Positions 1 to 6,707 of a stretch of DNA of 37,462 nt are shown here, one piece after another. This DNA is from Halobellus captivus (GTDB lineage Archaea > Halobacteriota > Halobacteria > Halobacteriales > Haloferacaceae): assembly GCF_007655485.1 (NCBI RefSeq), contig NZ_VJXQ01000003.1, forward strand, positions 39,398 to 76,859, in the 5' to 3' direction. Position numbers and translations under genes: made by a program. The first letter of the stretch is position 1. Each line of letters opens with the position of its first letter. The notes beneath the pieces were generated by a model. The model did no database searches, was not told where the DNA came from, and saw only the letters and a program-made list of their open reading frames with translations.

Positions 1-1316
1 TCCTCCCCGAGGCTGGATTTGACCCGCGGATCGAGGAAGTCGGTGAACTTCAGGTCGTTCGAGATCCCCATAATCGAGATTCGCGAATTGGTTAGTTCGG
101 AGTTCATCCGCGAGAGGTTATACAGCGTGTCGTCACCGGACTTCTCGACGAGTTTGTCGATCTCGTCGAGCATGATGACGACGACGCGCTCCTCGTAGTC
201 GACCGCGTCGAAGAACGTGGTATAGACGCGGTCGGTGGGCCACCCGGTCATCGGAACGGGTTCCATCTCGTCGCGGTCGGATTCGAGTTCGTCGATACGC
301 GCGCTGACGGCCGCTCGCGACTCGTAGGCGGTGTCACCGAGTGCCGATGGGTCGTTCTCCGCACGCGATCGGAGGTCGTTCAGGTGATCCAGTCGCCCCT
401 CGATTAGCTCTCGGTTCTTCTCGATGAATTTGTTCGCGAGTTGTGCGAGGACGCGGTACTGGGTGTCAGTCACCTCGCAGTTGATGTACTCGACCTCGCA
501 CGGGACGTCGTACTTTTTCGAGGTCGACTCGAGTTCCTGGCTGACGAATTTGGCGCTGGCGGTTTTCCCGGTGCCCGTCTTCCCGTAAATCAAGATGTTC
601 GAGGGCGTCTCACCCCGGAGCGCGGAGACGAGGATTGTCGCCATCTGGTTGATCTGCTCGGTTCGGTGCGGGAGCTCGTGCGGCGTGTACGACGGGCGCA
701 GTACCTCCTTGTTCTCGAAGATTGGTTCACCCGAGAGGAGGTCGTCGAAGAGGCCCTGACTGTCGCCGTCATCGTCGAGGACCACCTCGTCGAGGCTGAC
801 ATCTGTTTCCGCTGTTCCGGCGGAACCGACGCTGATCGAACTGGGATCGTCGGGTCCGATGCTCGCCTCGATATCGATGTCTTCGGCTGTGATATTCTGA
901 TCGCCTTCGTTGTCCGTTATGTTCGGCTCGTCGTTGCCCGTTATGTTCGGCTCGTCGTTGCCCGTTATGTCCTGTTCGCCCTCTTCGGAGACGTGTCGAG
1001 AATCCGATTCCGACGGATCATCACTCTTGGATGGGTCCGTAGCGTCGTTCCCCTCTCGAACGTTTTCCTCTCGAACGTTTTCCTCTGGATCGCTCTTCTC
1101 CCGATTGACCTCCTCGTGATCGATCTCTCCTCGCCCTATCTCCTCTCGCTCTTTCGAGTCAGTGAAGTCACGTCCCTCCTCGTTTCGTGACGCGCGTTCG
1201 CCTACTTCATTCGTGCCGACCGTCGACGTATCCGATTTCGTCGATTCCCCAGACTGGGCGTCCTCCTCGGAGCCTGTCGGGGCATCACCATCACCGGATT
1301 GTGCTTCCTTTTCCAT
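1..1316 (-). CDS. orc1: Orc1/Cdc6 origin-binding AAA+ ATPase (3' end outside window)
   Basis: Initiator protein that binds origin recognition boxes and is thought to load the MCM helicase. About 438 codons are present; the C-terminal lid and winged-helix domain lie beyond base 1. Residues 1-190 are an acidic, low-complexity extension with short tandem repeats. The AAA+ core follows: Walker A GKTGTGKT at about residues 245-252, Walker B MLDEIDKL near residue 384, then NLSRMNSEL and a sensor-1-like ISIMGISND. The start is ATG at 1316; the overlapping ATG at 1320 meets a stop after nine codons. The gene is transcribed away from the adjacent origin, the usual arrangement for the oriC1 initiator. 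An origin-box-like sequence just upstream of the start (1323-1342) could allow autoregulation, which is inference. Identity is certain; which Orc paralogue it is rests on the oapABC context. Confidence 0.96.
   Translation of the reverse strand, partial: MEKEAQSGDGDAPTGSEEDAQSGESTKSDTSTVGTNEVGERASRNEEGRDFTDSKEREEIGRGEIDHEEVNREKSDPEENVREENVREGNDATDPSKSDDPSESDSRHVSEEGEQDITGNDEPNITGNDEPNITDNEGDQNITAEDIDIEASIGPDDPSSISVGSAGTAETDVSLDEVVLDDDGDSQGLFDDLLSGEPIFENKEVLRPSYTPHELPHRTEQINQMATILVSALRGETPSNILIYGKTGTGKTASAKFVSQELESTSKKYDVPCEVEYINCEVTDTQYRVLAQLANKFIEKNRELIEGRLDHLNDLRSRAENDPSALGDTAYESRAAVSARIDELESDRDEMEPVPMTGWPTDRVYTTFFDAVDYEERVVVIMLDEIDKLVEKSGDDTLYNLSRMNSELTNSRISIMGISNDLKFTDFLDPRVKSSLGE
913..972. 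repeat. 24-bp tandem repeats in the orc1 N-terminal coding region
   Basis: Units at 913-936 and 937-960 differ at one base, and a partial third runs from 961. They encode repeats of NITGNDEP on the minus strand. A separate perfect 15-bp tandem (1052-1066 and 1067-1081) encodes repeated ENVRE. Both lie in the acidic extension before the AAA+ domain. Confidence 0.9.
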
Positions 1317-1322
1317 CCATAT

Positions 1323-1342
1323 CCCCCCAATTTCGACTGGAA
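1323..1342 (-). repeat. Degenerate origin-box-like element at the orc1 start
   Basis: The minus-strand 20-mer matches the oriC box core at about 15 of 20 positions: TTCCAGTCGAAA is kept and the middle AAAGG is replaced, but a six-G run follows. It begins 7 bp upstream of the orc1 start codon, so it could be both an accessory origin site and an orc1 operator. That role is inferred. Confidence 0.55.
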
Positions 1343-1786
1343 ATCACGTTCCCGCGACCAGTAGAGACAGAAGGCGCGGGAGAAAGACGAGATCATCCTG
1401 CTTCTCTATCCGTGGCGTGTCCAGTTGATGCAGACGAACCAGAGGAACACGTACTACAAAAAACTTGTCTCTCTCATATGTGGTCAGAATACGCTGGTGG
1501 CTCCGTTAATTGAGACGGTAGGCGGTGATTACGGGTTTTCCGATCGATAGAGTGCCCATTCTATCGACGTGAGAATATGGAGAGAACCGGTGAGGGTGCT
1601 AGAATATGGTGAATTGAGTGGTATTAGCGGTACGTTGACTGCCGCTCACATCCATCTTCTCTCCCCCGAAGTGTGACTCGATAGAGCAAGTAATGGGTCA
1701 TTACCGGATCCGGTGAGACTCGATGTCAGAATATTTTGCTACCATCTGCGTCGCCGAGAGGCCGATCAGAAGACGTTTAATCGACT

Positions 1787-1813
1787 CCCCCACCCCTTTG
1801 TTTCGAGTGGAAC
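1787..1813 (-). repeat. Origin recognition box (left, inverted)
   Basis: A 27-bp element whose minus-strand core is TTCCACTCGAAACAAAGGGG followed by a G-rich tail. It is a perfect inverted copy of 2015-2041, with 201 bp between the two. The G-string points outward, away from the AT-rich centre. It matches the known haloarchaeal ORB layout (TTCCA..GAAAC..GGGG). Expected ligand: Orc1/Cdc6. Confidence 0.93.
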
Positions 1814-1853
1814 AGCCGCGAGAGGTCCAAAACATCGTTGCAGTCGACGAACG

Positions 1854-1980
1854 GGTTATTAATGTATATTTTATACATACTAAAATAAAATAATATACTG
1901 TCCTGTATTAACTGTCTTAGTGCAATACGGGTCCAGTTTATAATATAGTCTATTAAATCTACCGATCATATAGAGGCCGC
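1854..1980. other. AT-rich duplex unwinding element
   Basis: A strikingly AT-rich stretch in an otherwise GC-rich region, centred between the two inverted origin boxes. It contains the perfect hairpin palindrome ATGTATATTTTATACAT at 1862-1878 (7-bp arms, 3-nt loop) and further TA-rich runs such as aaaataaaataatatac. By position and composition this is where the helix would open. No gene is visible in it. Confidence 0.85.
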
Positions 1981-2014
1981 TGTCGACCCCCTCCCCCCCC
2001 CCCACTTATTCACG

Positions 2015-2041
2015 GTTCCACTCGAAACAAAGGGGTGGGGG
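2015..2041 (+). repeat. Origin recognition box (right)
   Basis: Plus-strand 27-bp element with core TTCCACTCGAAACAAAGGGG at 2017-2036, then a tail of TGGGG and further G. It is identical to the reverse complement of 1787-1813. It is preceded by a pyrimidine tract (C5-T-C11, 1987-2003), whose complementary strand carries an 11-G run. Confidence 0.93.
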
Positions 2042-2166
2042 GCAGACACCACGATCGGCGTTCAGCGTGGAAAGAGAATGAGTCCTATCGAGAAAGCCTA
2101 AATGCGGATTAGCGGACGTGCCAGGCGCGTTCAGCAACTCGTAGGCCGCCCTAGGGCGTCTGACGC

Positions 2167-2176
2167 AGTGTTTAAG
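2167..2176 (+). promoter_or_regulatory. TATA-like element of the oapABC operon
   Basis: The sequence gtgtttaagt stands out in GC-rich DNA. It would place transcription initiation near 2195-2200, giving a leader of about 45-50 nt. The leader ends in GGGAGG about 10 nt before the oapA ATG, a plausible Shine-Dalgarno site that favours the 2244 start. Confidence 0.5.
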
Positions 2177-2243
2177 TGAACACGGAAATGTGGTACCTCC
2201 ATACGCCCCTCCACGACCGGACCGGGAGGCGCGGGAGGCCAGG

Positions 2244-2885
2244 ATGGGACTGTTCACAGAACTCAGAGACAGCATCTCACGGGCCGTCGACCGGATGTTC
2301 TCGGACGCCGAGCCGAAACGTATCGGCATTTACGGACCGCCGAACGCCGGAAAGACGACCCTCGCAAACCGTATCGCACGTGACTGGACGGGTGACGCCG
2401 TCGGCCCGGAGAGCCACATTCCACACGAGACGCGTCGCGCGCGTAGAAAGGAAAACGTCGAGATCGAACGCAACGGAAAGAGCGTCAGCATCGATATCGT
2501 CGATACGCCCGGTGTCACGACGAAAGTCGACTACAAGGAGTTCCTCGAGCACGATATGGAGAAAGACGACGCTGTCCGTCGTTCTCGGGAAGCGACCGAG
2601 GGCGTCGCGGAGGCGATGCACTGGCTCCGCGAGGACGTCGACGGGGTGATTTACGTTCTCGACAGCACCGAGGACCCGTTCACACAGGTGAACACGATGC
2701 TGATCGGCATCATCGAGAGCCAGGATCTGCCAGTGCTCATCTTCGCGAACAAGACCGATCTCGACGACTCCAACGTCAAGCGCATCGCCAACGCGTTCCC
2801 GCAACACGAAACGGTTCCGCTCTCGGCGCTCGAGGGGAACAATATGGACGAAGTGTACGAGAAGATCGCGGAGTACTTCGGGTGA
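2244..2885 (+). CDS. oapA: Origin-associated Era-like GTPase OapA
   Basis: A 213-residue small GTP-binding protein. G1 is GPPNAGKT at residues 31-38; G3 is in DIVDTPGV, G4 is NKTD and G5 is SALEG. The longer reading from 2190 adds 18 proline/arginine-rich residues and is unlikely: the ATG at 2244 has GGGAGG just upstream and starts the canonical MGLFTEL N-terminus. It is the first gene rightward from the origin and overlaps or abuts oapB. In Haloferax volcanii the three genes beside oriC1 (GTPase, DUF2073 protein, zinc-ribbon protein) have been named oapA-C and linked genetically to origin function. The exact molecular role is unknown. Confidence 0.93.
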   Translation: MGLFTELRDSISRAVDRMFSDAEPKRIGIYGPPNAGKTTLANRIARDWTGDAVGPESHIPHETRRARRKENVEIERNGKSVSIDIVDTPGVTTKVDYKEFLEHDMEKDDAVRRSREATEGVAEAMHWLREDVDGVIYVLDSTEDPFTQVNTMLIGIIESQDLPVLIFANKTDLDDSNVKRIANAFPQHETVPLSALEGNNMDEVYEKIAEYFG

Positions 2886-2890
2886 CCACG

Positions 2891-3280
2891 ATGCCGGAAG
2901 CGAAATCAGGAAACTCCAGTAACGGCGTCCAGATCGATCTCATCAGCGGGGCGCGAATGGACGGGCTCACGAGTATGGAGAAGATCCGACTCATCCTCGA
3001 CGGCGTCCGTGACGGGAACATCGTCGTCCTCGAGGAGGGGCTCGCACCCGAGGAAGAGTCGAAACTCATCGAAGTCACGATGACCGAGATCAGCCCCGAC
3101 GAGTTCAACGGGATCGAGATCGAGACGTACCCCCAGACGGGCGGCGGAAACAAGGGGCTACTCGGCCGAATTATGGGCAACAAATCGACGAAGAAACTCA
3201 CCGTCATCGGTCCGGCGAACCAGATCGAGACGCTTCACAAAGACGAGAACCTCATCAGCGCGCTCGTCTCCAGAAAGTGA
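2891..3280 (+). CDS. oapB: Origin-associated DUF2073 protein OapB
   Basis: A 129-residue conserved archaeal protein of the DUF2073 family, with core segments such as VQIDLISGARMDG, ILDGVRDGNIVVLEEGL and IGIE-type strands ending in GPANQIETLHKDENLISALV. No catalytic motif is obvious. A GTG at 2882 overlapping the oapA stop codon would add three residues; the ATG at 2891 begins the usual MPEAK-type N-terminus, so it is preferred. It is co-transcribed with oapA and 56 bp from oapC. Function is unknown beyond association with the origin. Confidence 0.9.
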   Translation: MPEAKSGNSSNGVQIDLISGARMDGLTSMEKIRLILDGVRDGNIVVLEEGLAPEEESKLIEVTMTEISPDEFNGIEIETYPQTGGGNKGLLGRIMGNKSTKKLTVIGPANQIETLHKDENLISALVSRK

Positions 3281-3336
3281 TGACCGAGAACCCACCCGCT
3301 CGTCGGCCACAACCCCCCGCTCGATAACACACTACG

Positions 3337-4206
3337 ATGCCTCACGAATGTACAAACTGCGGACGAGCGTTCGACGACGGGTCGAAAGAAATGCTGTCGG
3401 GGTGTCCGAACTGCGGCGGAAACAAGTTCCAGTTCCGACCGTCGTCTGCGACTGAATCGGCTGAGACGACCTCGAATCCGGCTGGCAACTCCGGAGAATC
3501 CAGCCAATCGGGACCGACTCCCGAACAGAAAGAGAACGTCGCAGGCGGGACGGAAGCGCACGTCGAAGACCGGACGAGAGATAGCTCAACCGACCGGACA
3601 GCGACAGATCAGGACGATTCGAATTCTGAACGGCCGCGACTCTCACCGTCCTCGAAGAAGTGGCCGGGTCAAGAGGAACCGACGAGTCGGCCGGAGCCGC
3701 CGGAACCGTCCACGTCACCGGGGTCATCGGAATCGACGAGCGAACCTCGAACCGACGCCGATCCGACTCAGGACGACGCCGTCGAGATCGATACTGATCG
3801 GCAGTCACTCGGCGACGATTCGACCGAAGATACGGCGCAGGCAAGCGCTCGCAGTGATGTCGTTTCACCCGACGAACTCGCCGCTGCGAGTCGAACAACT
3901 GCGGGCGACGACGAGAGCGTCGGCACCGACGAAAGCCGGCCCGACCAGCCTGCCCGTCCGAGCGATTCCGACGGGAAAGTGATCGAACCCTCGAGCGACG
4001 AGCGGCCGGATCTGGACGAACTCCGCGCGGAACTCAACCAACAGTTCGAGAGTATCCGCATCGTCGCTCCGGGCGAGTACGAACTCAATCTGATGGAACT
4101 GTACGACCGGACCGAGTACATCATCTCTCTGCAGGAGGACGGCCGGTACGTCATCGAAGTACCTGACACGTGGGATACGACTCCCGGCGGGCCTGAGGAC
4201 TCCTAG
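3337..4206 (+). CDS. oapC: Origin-associated zinc-ribbon protein OapC
   Basis: A 289-residue protein with three visible parts. An N-terminal zinc ribbon has C5, C8, C23 and C26 (CTNC and CPNC). A linker of nearly 200 residues is rich in D, E, S, T and P and must be disordered. A conserved C-terminal domain of about 65 residues begins DELRAELNQQFESIRIVAPG and contains EYELNLMELYDRTEYII. The zinc ribbon and the place in oapABC identify it. The C-terminal domain presumably contacts a partner or nucleic acid, but nothing in the sequence shows which. It is the last gene of the origin operon; the next gene has its own promoter. Confidence 0.9.
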   Translation: MPHECTNCGRAFDDGSKEMLSGCPNCGGNKFQFRPSSATESAETTSNPAGNSGESSQSGPTPEQKENVAGGTEAHVEDRTRDSSTDRTATDQDDSNSERPRLSPSSKKWPGQEEPTSRPEPPEPSTSPGSSESTSEPRTDADPTQDDAVEIDTDRQSLGDDSTEDTAQASARSDVVSPDELAAASRTTAGDDESVGTDESRPDQPARPSDSDGKVIEPSSDERPDLDELRAELNQQFESIRIVAPGEYELNLMELYDRTEYIISLQEDGRYVIEVPDTWDTTPGGPEDS

Positions 4207-4332
4207 CGGTCATTCGAGCGACCTGCGACCAAAGCACGGGTTCGAACGGCTCTGATCGCCGACGGGTGACTTCGGTTCTCATCCACACGGGCGATTTGGT
4301 TCTCATCCGCACCCCTCAACCCCGGATTGAAG

Positions 4333-4340
4333 CTTTTAAG
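4333..4340 (+). promoter_or_regulatory. TATA box of the 29-residue membrane peptide gene
   Basis: The octamer cttttaag ends 24 bp upstream of the ATG at 4365. That is the spacing of an archaeal leaderless promoter, with transcription starting at or next to the start codon. Confidence 0.6.
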
Positions 4341-4364
4341 CGCTCCCACTGTAACGGACACAGT

Positions 4365-4454
4365 ATGAGTCAAGCGACCAAGATCGTCCTCGGTACCGTC
4401 GGTGTGTCGGCCGTTCTCGCCATCGCGATCATTTTCGCGCTCGCGTTCGGATAG
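4365..4454 (+). CDS. 29-residue single-span membrane peptide
   Basis: A very small protein starting MSQATKIVLG. Residues 6-28 form one continuous hydrophobic helix (I, V, L, A, G, F), leaving only a short polar N-terminus. A well-placed TATA box (cttttaag) and the immediate start give it independent support as a leaderless gene. An in-frame upstream ATG at 4266 lies before the promoter and is not used. No function can be assigned; small membrane peptides of this form often bind a larger membrane partner. It sits between oapC and an uncharacterised soluble protein, both in the same direction. Confidence 0.7.
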   Translation: MSQATKIVLGTVGVSAVLAIAIIFALAFG

Positions 4455-4508
4455 TCCCGTTTCCTCCTCGACCGCTTCGCTGAAATCATCTCGAACCGAA
4501 GGTACGAT

Positions 4509-5300
4509 ATGTTCGACAGACGCGATCTTTCCGACGAAGTAGCCGCCGTGCGTGAGACGCACGCGGCCGACGCGCTCGTGCTCGATGTCGGCGCAGACTT
4601 TGAGACGATCCCGCCCGCCGCGGCGGAGGACCTCGGCCTCCTCGCCGACGGACTCGATCCGGCGGCGTACCCCACCGAGTGGCTTCCCGACGACGCACCC
4701 AGCGCGCTCGTCGCGTACGCGAGTTCCGATTTCACGGTGGGGATGCCGGGCGACGGTACCGTCGCCTGGATGCGGCAGACGACCCCGCCGACGGTCCTCG
4801 TCAAGAAGCGCGCGGAGGGGACACCCTCGGCGTTCTTGGACTTTCTCCTCGCCGAGGCCTTCGTTCAGCTCGGAACCGACGCTCCCGAGCATTTCCTCCC
4901 GTTTTTCGGCCCGGCCTACCGCGACCTCGACGACGCGGTCCCCCTCGGAGCGGCCGACGTCTACCAGATCGCCGCTGCGCTCTACGACGCGTGGCTCGGA
5001 TTACAGACACGCGAAACGTTCGCCGAGTGGGACGGCACGCACCCGCGTCTCTTCGATGCGTGGGAAGACGCCGGGAACCGACTGGAGGGCCGTCTCTCGA
5101 CGCTTCCCCGGTCTGTCGCGCGAGGGCGAACGTCGTTCGCGGAGGCGACGGAGTACGCCTGTTCGGCGGTCAAACACGAGTTAGCCCTCCCCGCACCGTT
5201 CGCCGCGCTCGACACGCAGGCGTTCGTCGAGTACGGCGCGGACTACGGCGTCAAGTGGGCGACGAAGACGTTCGAGAAATTGGAAGACAACGCGGCTTGA
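4509..5300 (+). CDS. Uncharacterised haloarchaeal protein, 263 aa
   Basis: A soluble acidic protein with long-range codon bias typical of haloarchaeal genes. It has an alpha/beta-looking N-terminal part (VRETHAADALVLDVGADFETI) and a helical C-terminal half rich in aromatic residues (GAADVYQIAAALYDAWLGL and FVEYGADYGVKWATKTFEKL). No catalytic motif, cofactor site, signal peptide or membrane span is visible. It starts 54 bp after the small membrane peptide and its stop codon lies in the first unit of a 23-bp tandem repeat (5297-5410). I do not recognise a function. Confidence 0.85.
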   Translation: MFDRRDLSDEVAAVRETHAADALVLDVGADFETIPPAAAEDLGLLADGLDPAAYPTEWLPDDAPSALVAYASSDFTVGMPGDGTVAWMRQTTPPTVLVKKRAEGTPSAFLDFLLAEAFVQLGTDAPEHFLPFFGPAYRDLDDAVPLGAADVYQIAAALYDAWLGLQTRETFAEWDGTHPRLFDAWEDAGNRLEGRLSTLPRSVARGRTSFAEATEYACSAVKHELALPAPFAALDTQAFVEYGADYGVKWATKTFEKLEDNAA

Positions 5301-5410
5301 CGTTCGCTTGAACTGCTGACCGACGTTTGCCTGAACTGCTGACCGACGTTCGCCTGAATCGTCGATTGACGTTCGCTGGACGCTGCCGACTAACGTTCGC
5401 TTTTGTAACG
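5297..5410. repeat. Degenerate 23-bp tandem repeat starting at a stop codon
   Basis: Five units at 5297-5319, 5320-5342, 5343-5365, 5366-5389 and 5390-5410, each built on GACGTTCGCCTGAA followed by a TGCTGA-like tail. The first unit includes the TGA stop of the 263-residue gene. Units 1-3 are the best conserved. The repeat fills the whole space between two convergent genes and carries TGA in several frames. Confidence 0.8.
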
Positions 5411-5411
5411 C

Positions 5412-5990
5412 TCAGAACTCGCTCGTGACGCTGCCTTTCACGTCGAGTTCGACAACCGCGTCGAACAGATCGCGGAACCGTTCGATCGTCTCCTCGTCGT
5501 GGACTTCGTTCGAGAGGTGGAACAGGCCGACCGCGTCGTGCTCGTCGAGGAGTTCGAGGAGCTGCTTACTCGCCTCATACGCCCCGTCTACGTCCGCGTA
5601 GTACGCCATCTCGGTCACCGAGTCGACGCTCACCCGTCGCTTCCCGTCGTGCGATTCTAAGAACTGCTGGGTCTGTGCGACGATCCCGTCGAGGTCGTCC
5701 GGAGACGAGACGTAGTGGACCTGGTCCGTCCGCCGTCGAGTGTATCCGCGCTCGACCGAGAGCGTGTCGAGAACGACCGCGTTCGACTCGTCGACGTCGT
5801 AGTGTTCGAGTTTCTGTTCGACTTCGCGGGCGGTGGTTCGAGTCGAAATGACCAGGAAGTGGTCGGTGTCGGTCTTCAGAAAGTCCGTATCGATCCGGTC
5901 GGTTTCGCCGATACTCGGATGCAGCAGCAAGATCCCCGTCCCTCCGGGGATCGAATCGGGTGCATTCTCGATGGCGAGGGCGTAATCCAT
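5412..5990 (-). CDS. RecA/KaiC-like protein with a degenerate P-loop
   Basis: A 192-residue acidic protein that resembles the small RecA-superfamily (KaiC/GvpD-like) proteins of haloarchaea. After IPGGTGILLLHPSIGE, where a Walker A would be expected, there is no GKT/GKS, so ATP hydrolysis is doubtful. Alternating strands follow: HFLVISTRTTAREVEQKL, NAVVLDTLSVERG, KRRVSVDSVTEMAYYAD and AVGLFHLSNEVHDEETIERF. Such proteins usually act as signalling or regulatory scaffolds, but no partner is evident here. A TATA-like element (minus strand ggttaagtc, 6012-6020) lies about 22-30 bp upstream of the ATG, giving a leaderless transcript. The family call is by pattern only. Confidence 0.75.
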   Translation of the reverse strand: MDYALAIENAPDSIPGGTGILLLHPSIGETDRIDTDFLKTDTDHFLVISTRTTAREVEQKLEHYDVDESNAVVLDTLSVERGYTRRRTDQVHYVSSPDDLDGIVAQTQQFLESHDGKRRVSVDSVTEMAYYADVDGAYEASKQLLELLDEHDAVGLFHLSNEVHDEETIERFRDLFDAVVELDVKGSVTSEF

Positions 5991-6046
5991 ATCCGTAGGT
6001 GCGCCCCCGGCGACTTAACCGTGCGGGAGACGTCGTCGTCGCGGTC

Positions 6047-6093
6047 TTTCGTCTGTAGCTGTCGTTGTCGCAGCTTTTCGTCTGTAGCTGTCG
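6047..6093. repeat. 18-bp perfect direct repeat
   Basis: The 18-mer tttcgtctgtagctgtcg occurs at 6047-6064 and again at 6076-6093 (period 29). It lies between two leftward genes, downstream of the stop codon of the membrane protein at 6165-6620 and upstream of the promoter of the gene at 5412-5990. Confidence 0.8.
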
Positions 6094-6164
6094 GCATCGC
6101 TTTCTTCGCCTGGCAATGCCGTCATTCGTCGAATCGACGCGGTGACTGATCCGACTACCGCGAG

Positions 6165-6620
6165 TCAGTAGAGCGAGTCCGCGGTCGCCGCGCCGATGAC
6201 GCTGAACACCGCGCCGATGCTTATCGCCTTCAGGGTCGAGCCAATAAGGGCGAGATCCGTCGCTGCGCCCACGAATCCGGACCCCGGTTCTGCGGACGAG
6301 CCGATAAAGGTCCCCGGCGCATCGAACGCGATCGCGAGGATCAACACCGAGAGATACGAAACGGTGATCAGAGAGATGAATCGGAGTGGAACGCCCCCCA
6401 CATCGGTCTCACGATCCGGGTTCCGATCGTCTGCCTTATAAAGCGCTCCGTACCCGATCGCGAGGACGATCACCACCGTGAGAAGCGCTTGGACCGGTGC
6501 CATACTCTGCGCCAGCACCCACACCTCCTCGGTCACGACGAACGGTCCCGCGAGCAGGAACCCGCCGACGATCTGCTGGACCGTGTCTGAAAGCGCGAAA
6601 CGCCGACGACGCCCGACCAT
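6165..6620 (-). CDS. DUF2391-type integral membrane protein
   Basis: A 151-residue protein with four hydrophobic segments (about residues 15-30, 42-60, 80-100 and 125-148) and a positively charged N-terminus MVGRRRRF. The segments IVGGFLLAGPFVVTEEVWVL and AIGYGALYKADDR resemble the predicted integral membrane family DUF2391. No transport or catalytic motif is evident. A TATA-like element (minus strand ctatttag, 6643-6650) lies 23-30 bp from the ATG, fitting a leaderless message. The family assignment is from memory of its pattern. Confidence 0.72.
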   Translation of the reverse strand: MVGRRRRFALSDTVQQIVGGFLLAGPFVVTEEVWVLAQSMAPVQALLTVVIVLAIGYGALYKADDRNPDRETDVGGVPLRFISLITVSYLSVLILAIAFDAPGTFIGSSAEPGSGFVGAATDLALIGSTLKAISIGAVFSVIGAATADSLY

Positions 6621-6707
6621 ACTGGACTATCGAAAGCGCCGGCTAAATAGACTCGGCTCTCCGGATCGATCCCAACGGTTCTTGCCCCACCGGTTCGACG
6701 ATCATCT

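Larger units (their letters stand above)
1317..2243. other. oriC1: Replication origin oriC1
   Basis: Intergenic region of about 930 bp between divergent orc1 and oapA with no credible gene. Visible parts are a degenerate origin box next to orc1, two identical inverted 27-bp boxes (1787-1813 and 2015-2041), an AT-rich segment between them (about 1854-1980), and a pyrimidine run of C5-T-C11 at 1987-2003 beside the right box. Origin-box pairs ending in a G-string and flanking an AT-rich duplex unwinding element are the known plan of haloarchaeal origins. The oapABC genes next door are known neighbours of the major origin in Haloferax volcanii. The stretch 1350-1780 contains only loose repeats of an agaatatgg type (near 1570, 1610 and 1730). 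Origin activity itself is inferred. Confidence 0.93.

Noticed and set aside
441-1190. Long open frame opposite orc1
   Set aside because: Antisense shadow of the orc1 coding region; its repeats mirror the NITGNDEP repeats of the real frame.
1987-2003. C5-T-C11 tract as a G-quadruplex
   Set aside because: One long G-run and one short run on the minus strand are not four separate G-runs; better read as an extended G-string beside the origin box.
2006-2329. 107-codon leftward frame across the right origin box
   Set aside because: Lies over the origin and antisense to oapA, with no homology-like features.
3146-3157. GGAAACAAGGGG in oapB, resembling part of an origin box
   Set aside because: Only the right half matches; the TTCCA side is absent and the codons encode conserved-looking protein sequence. 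Probably chance.
5297-5410. CRISPR-like array
   Set aside because: Units are directly adjacent, degenerate and without spacers; this is a tandem repeat.
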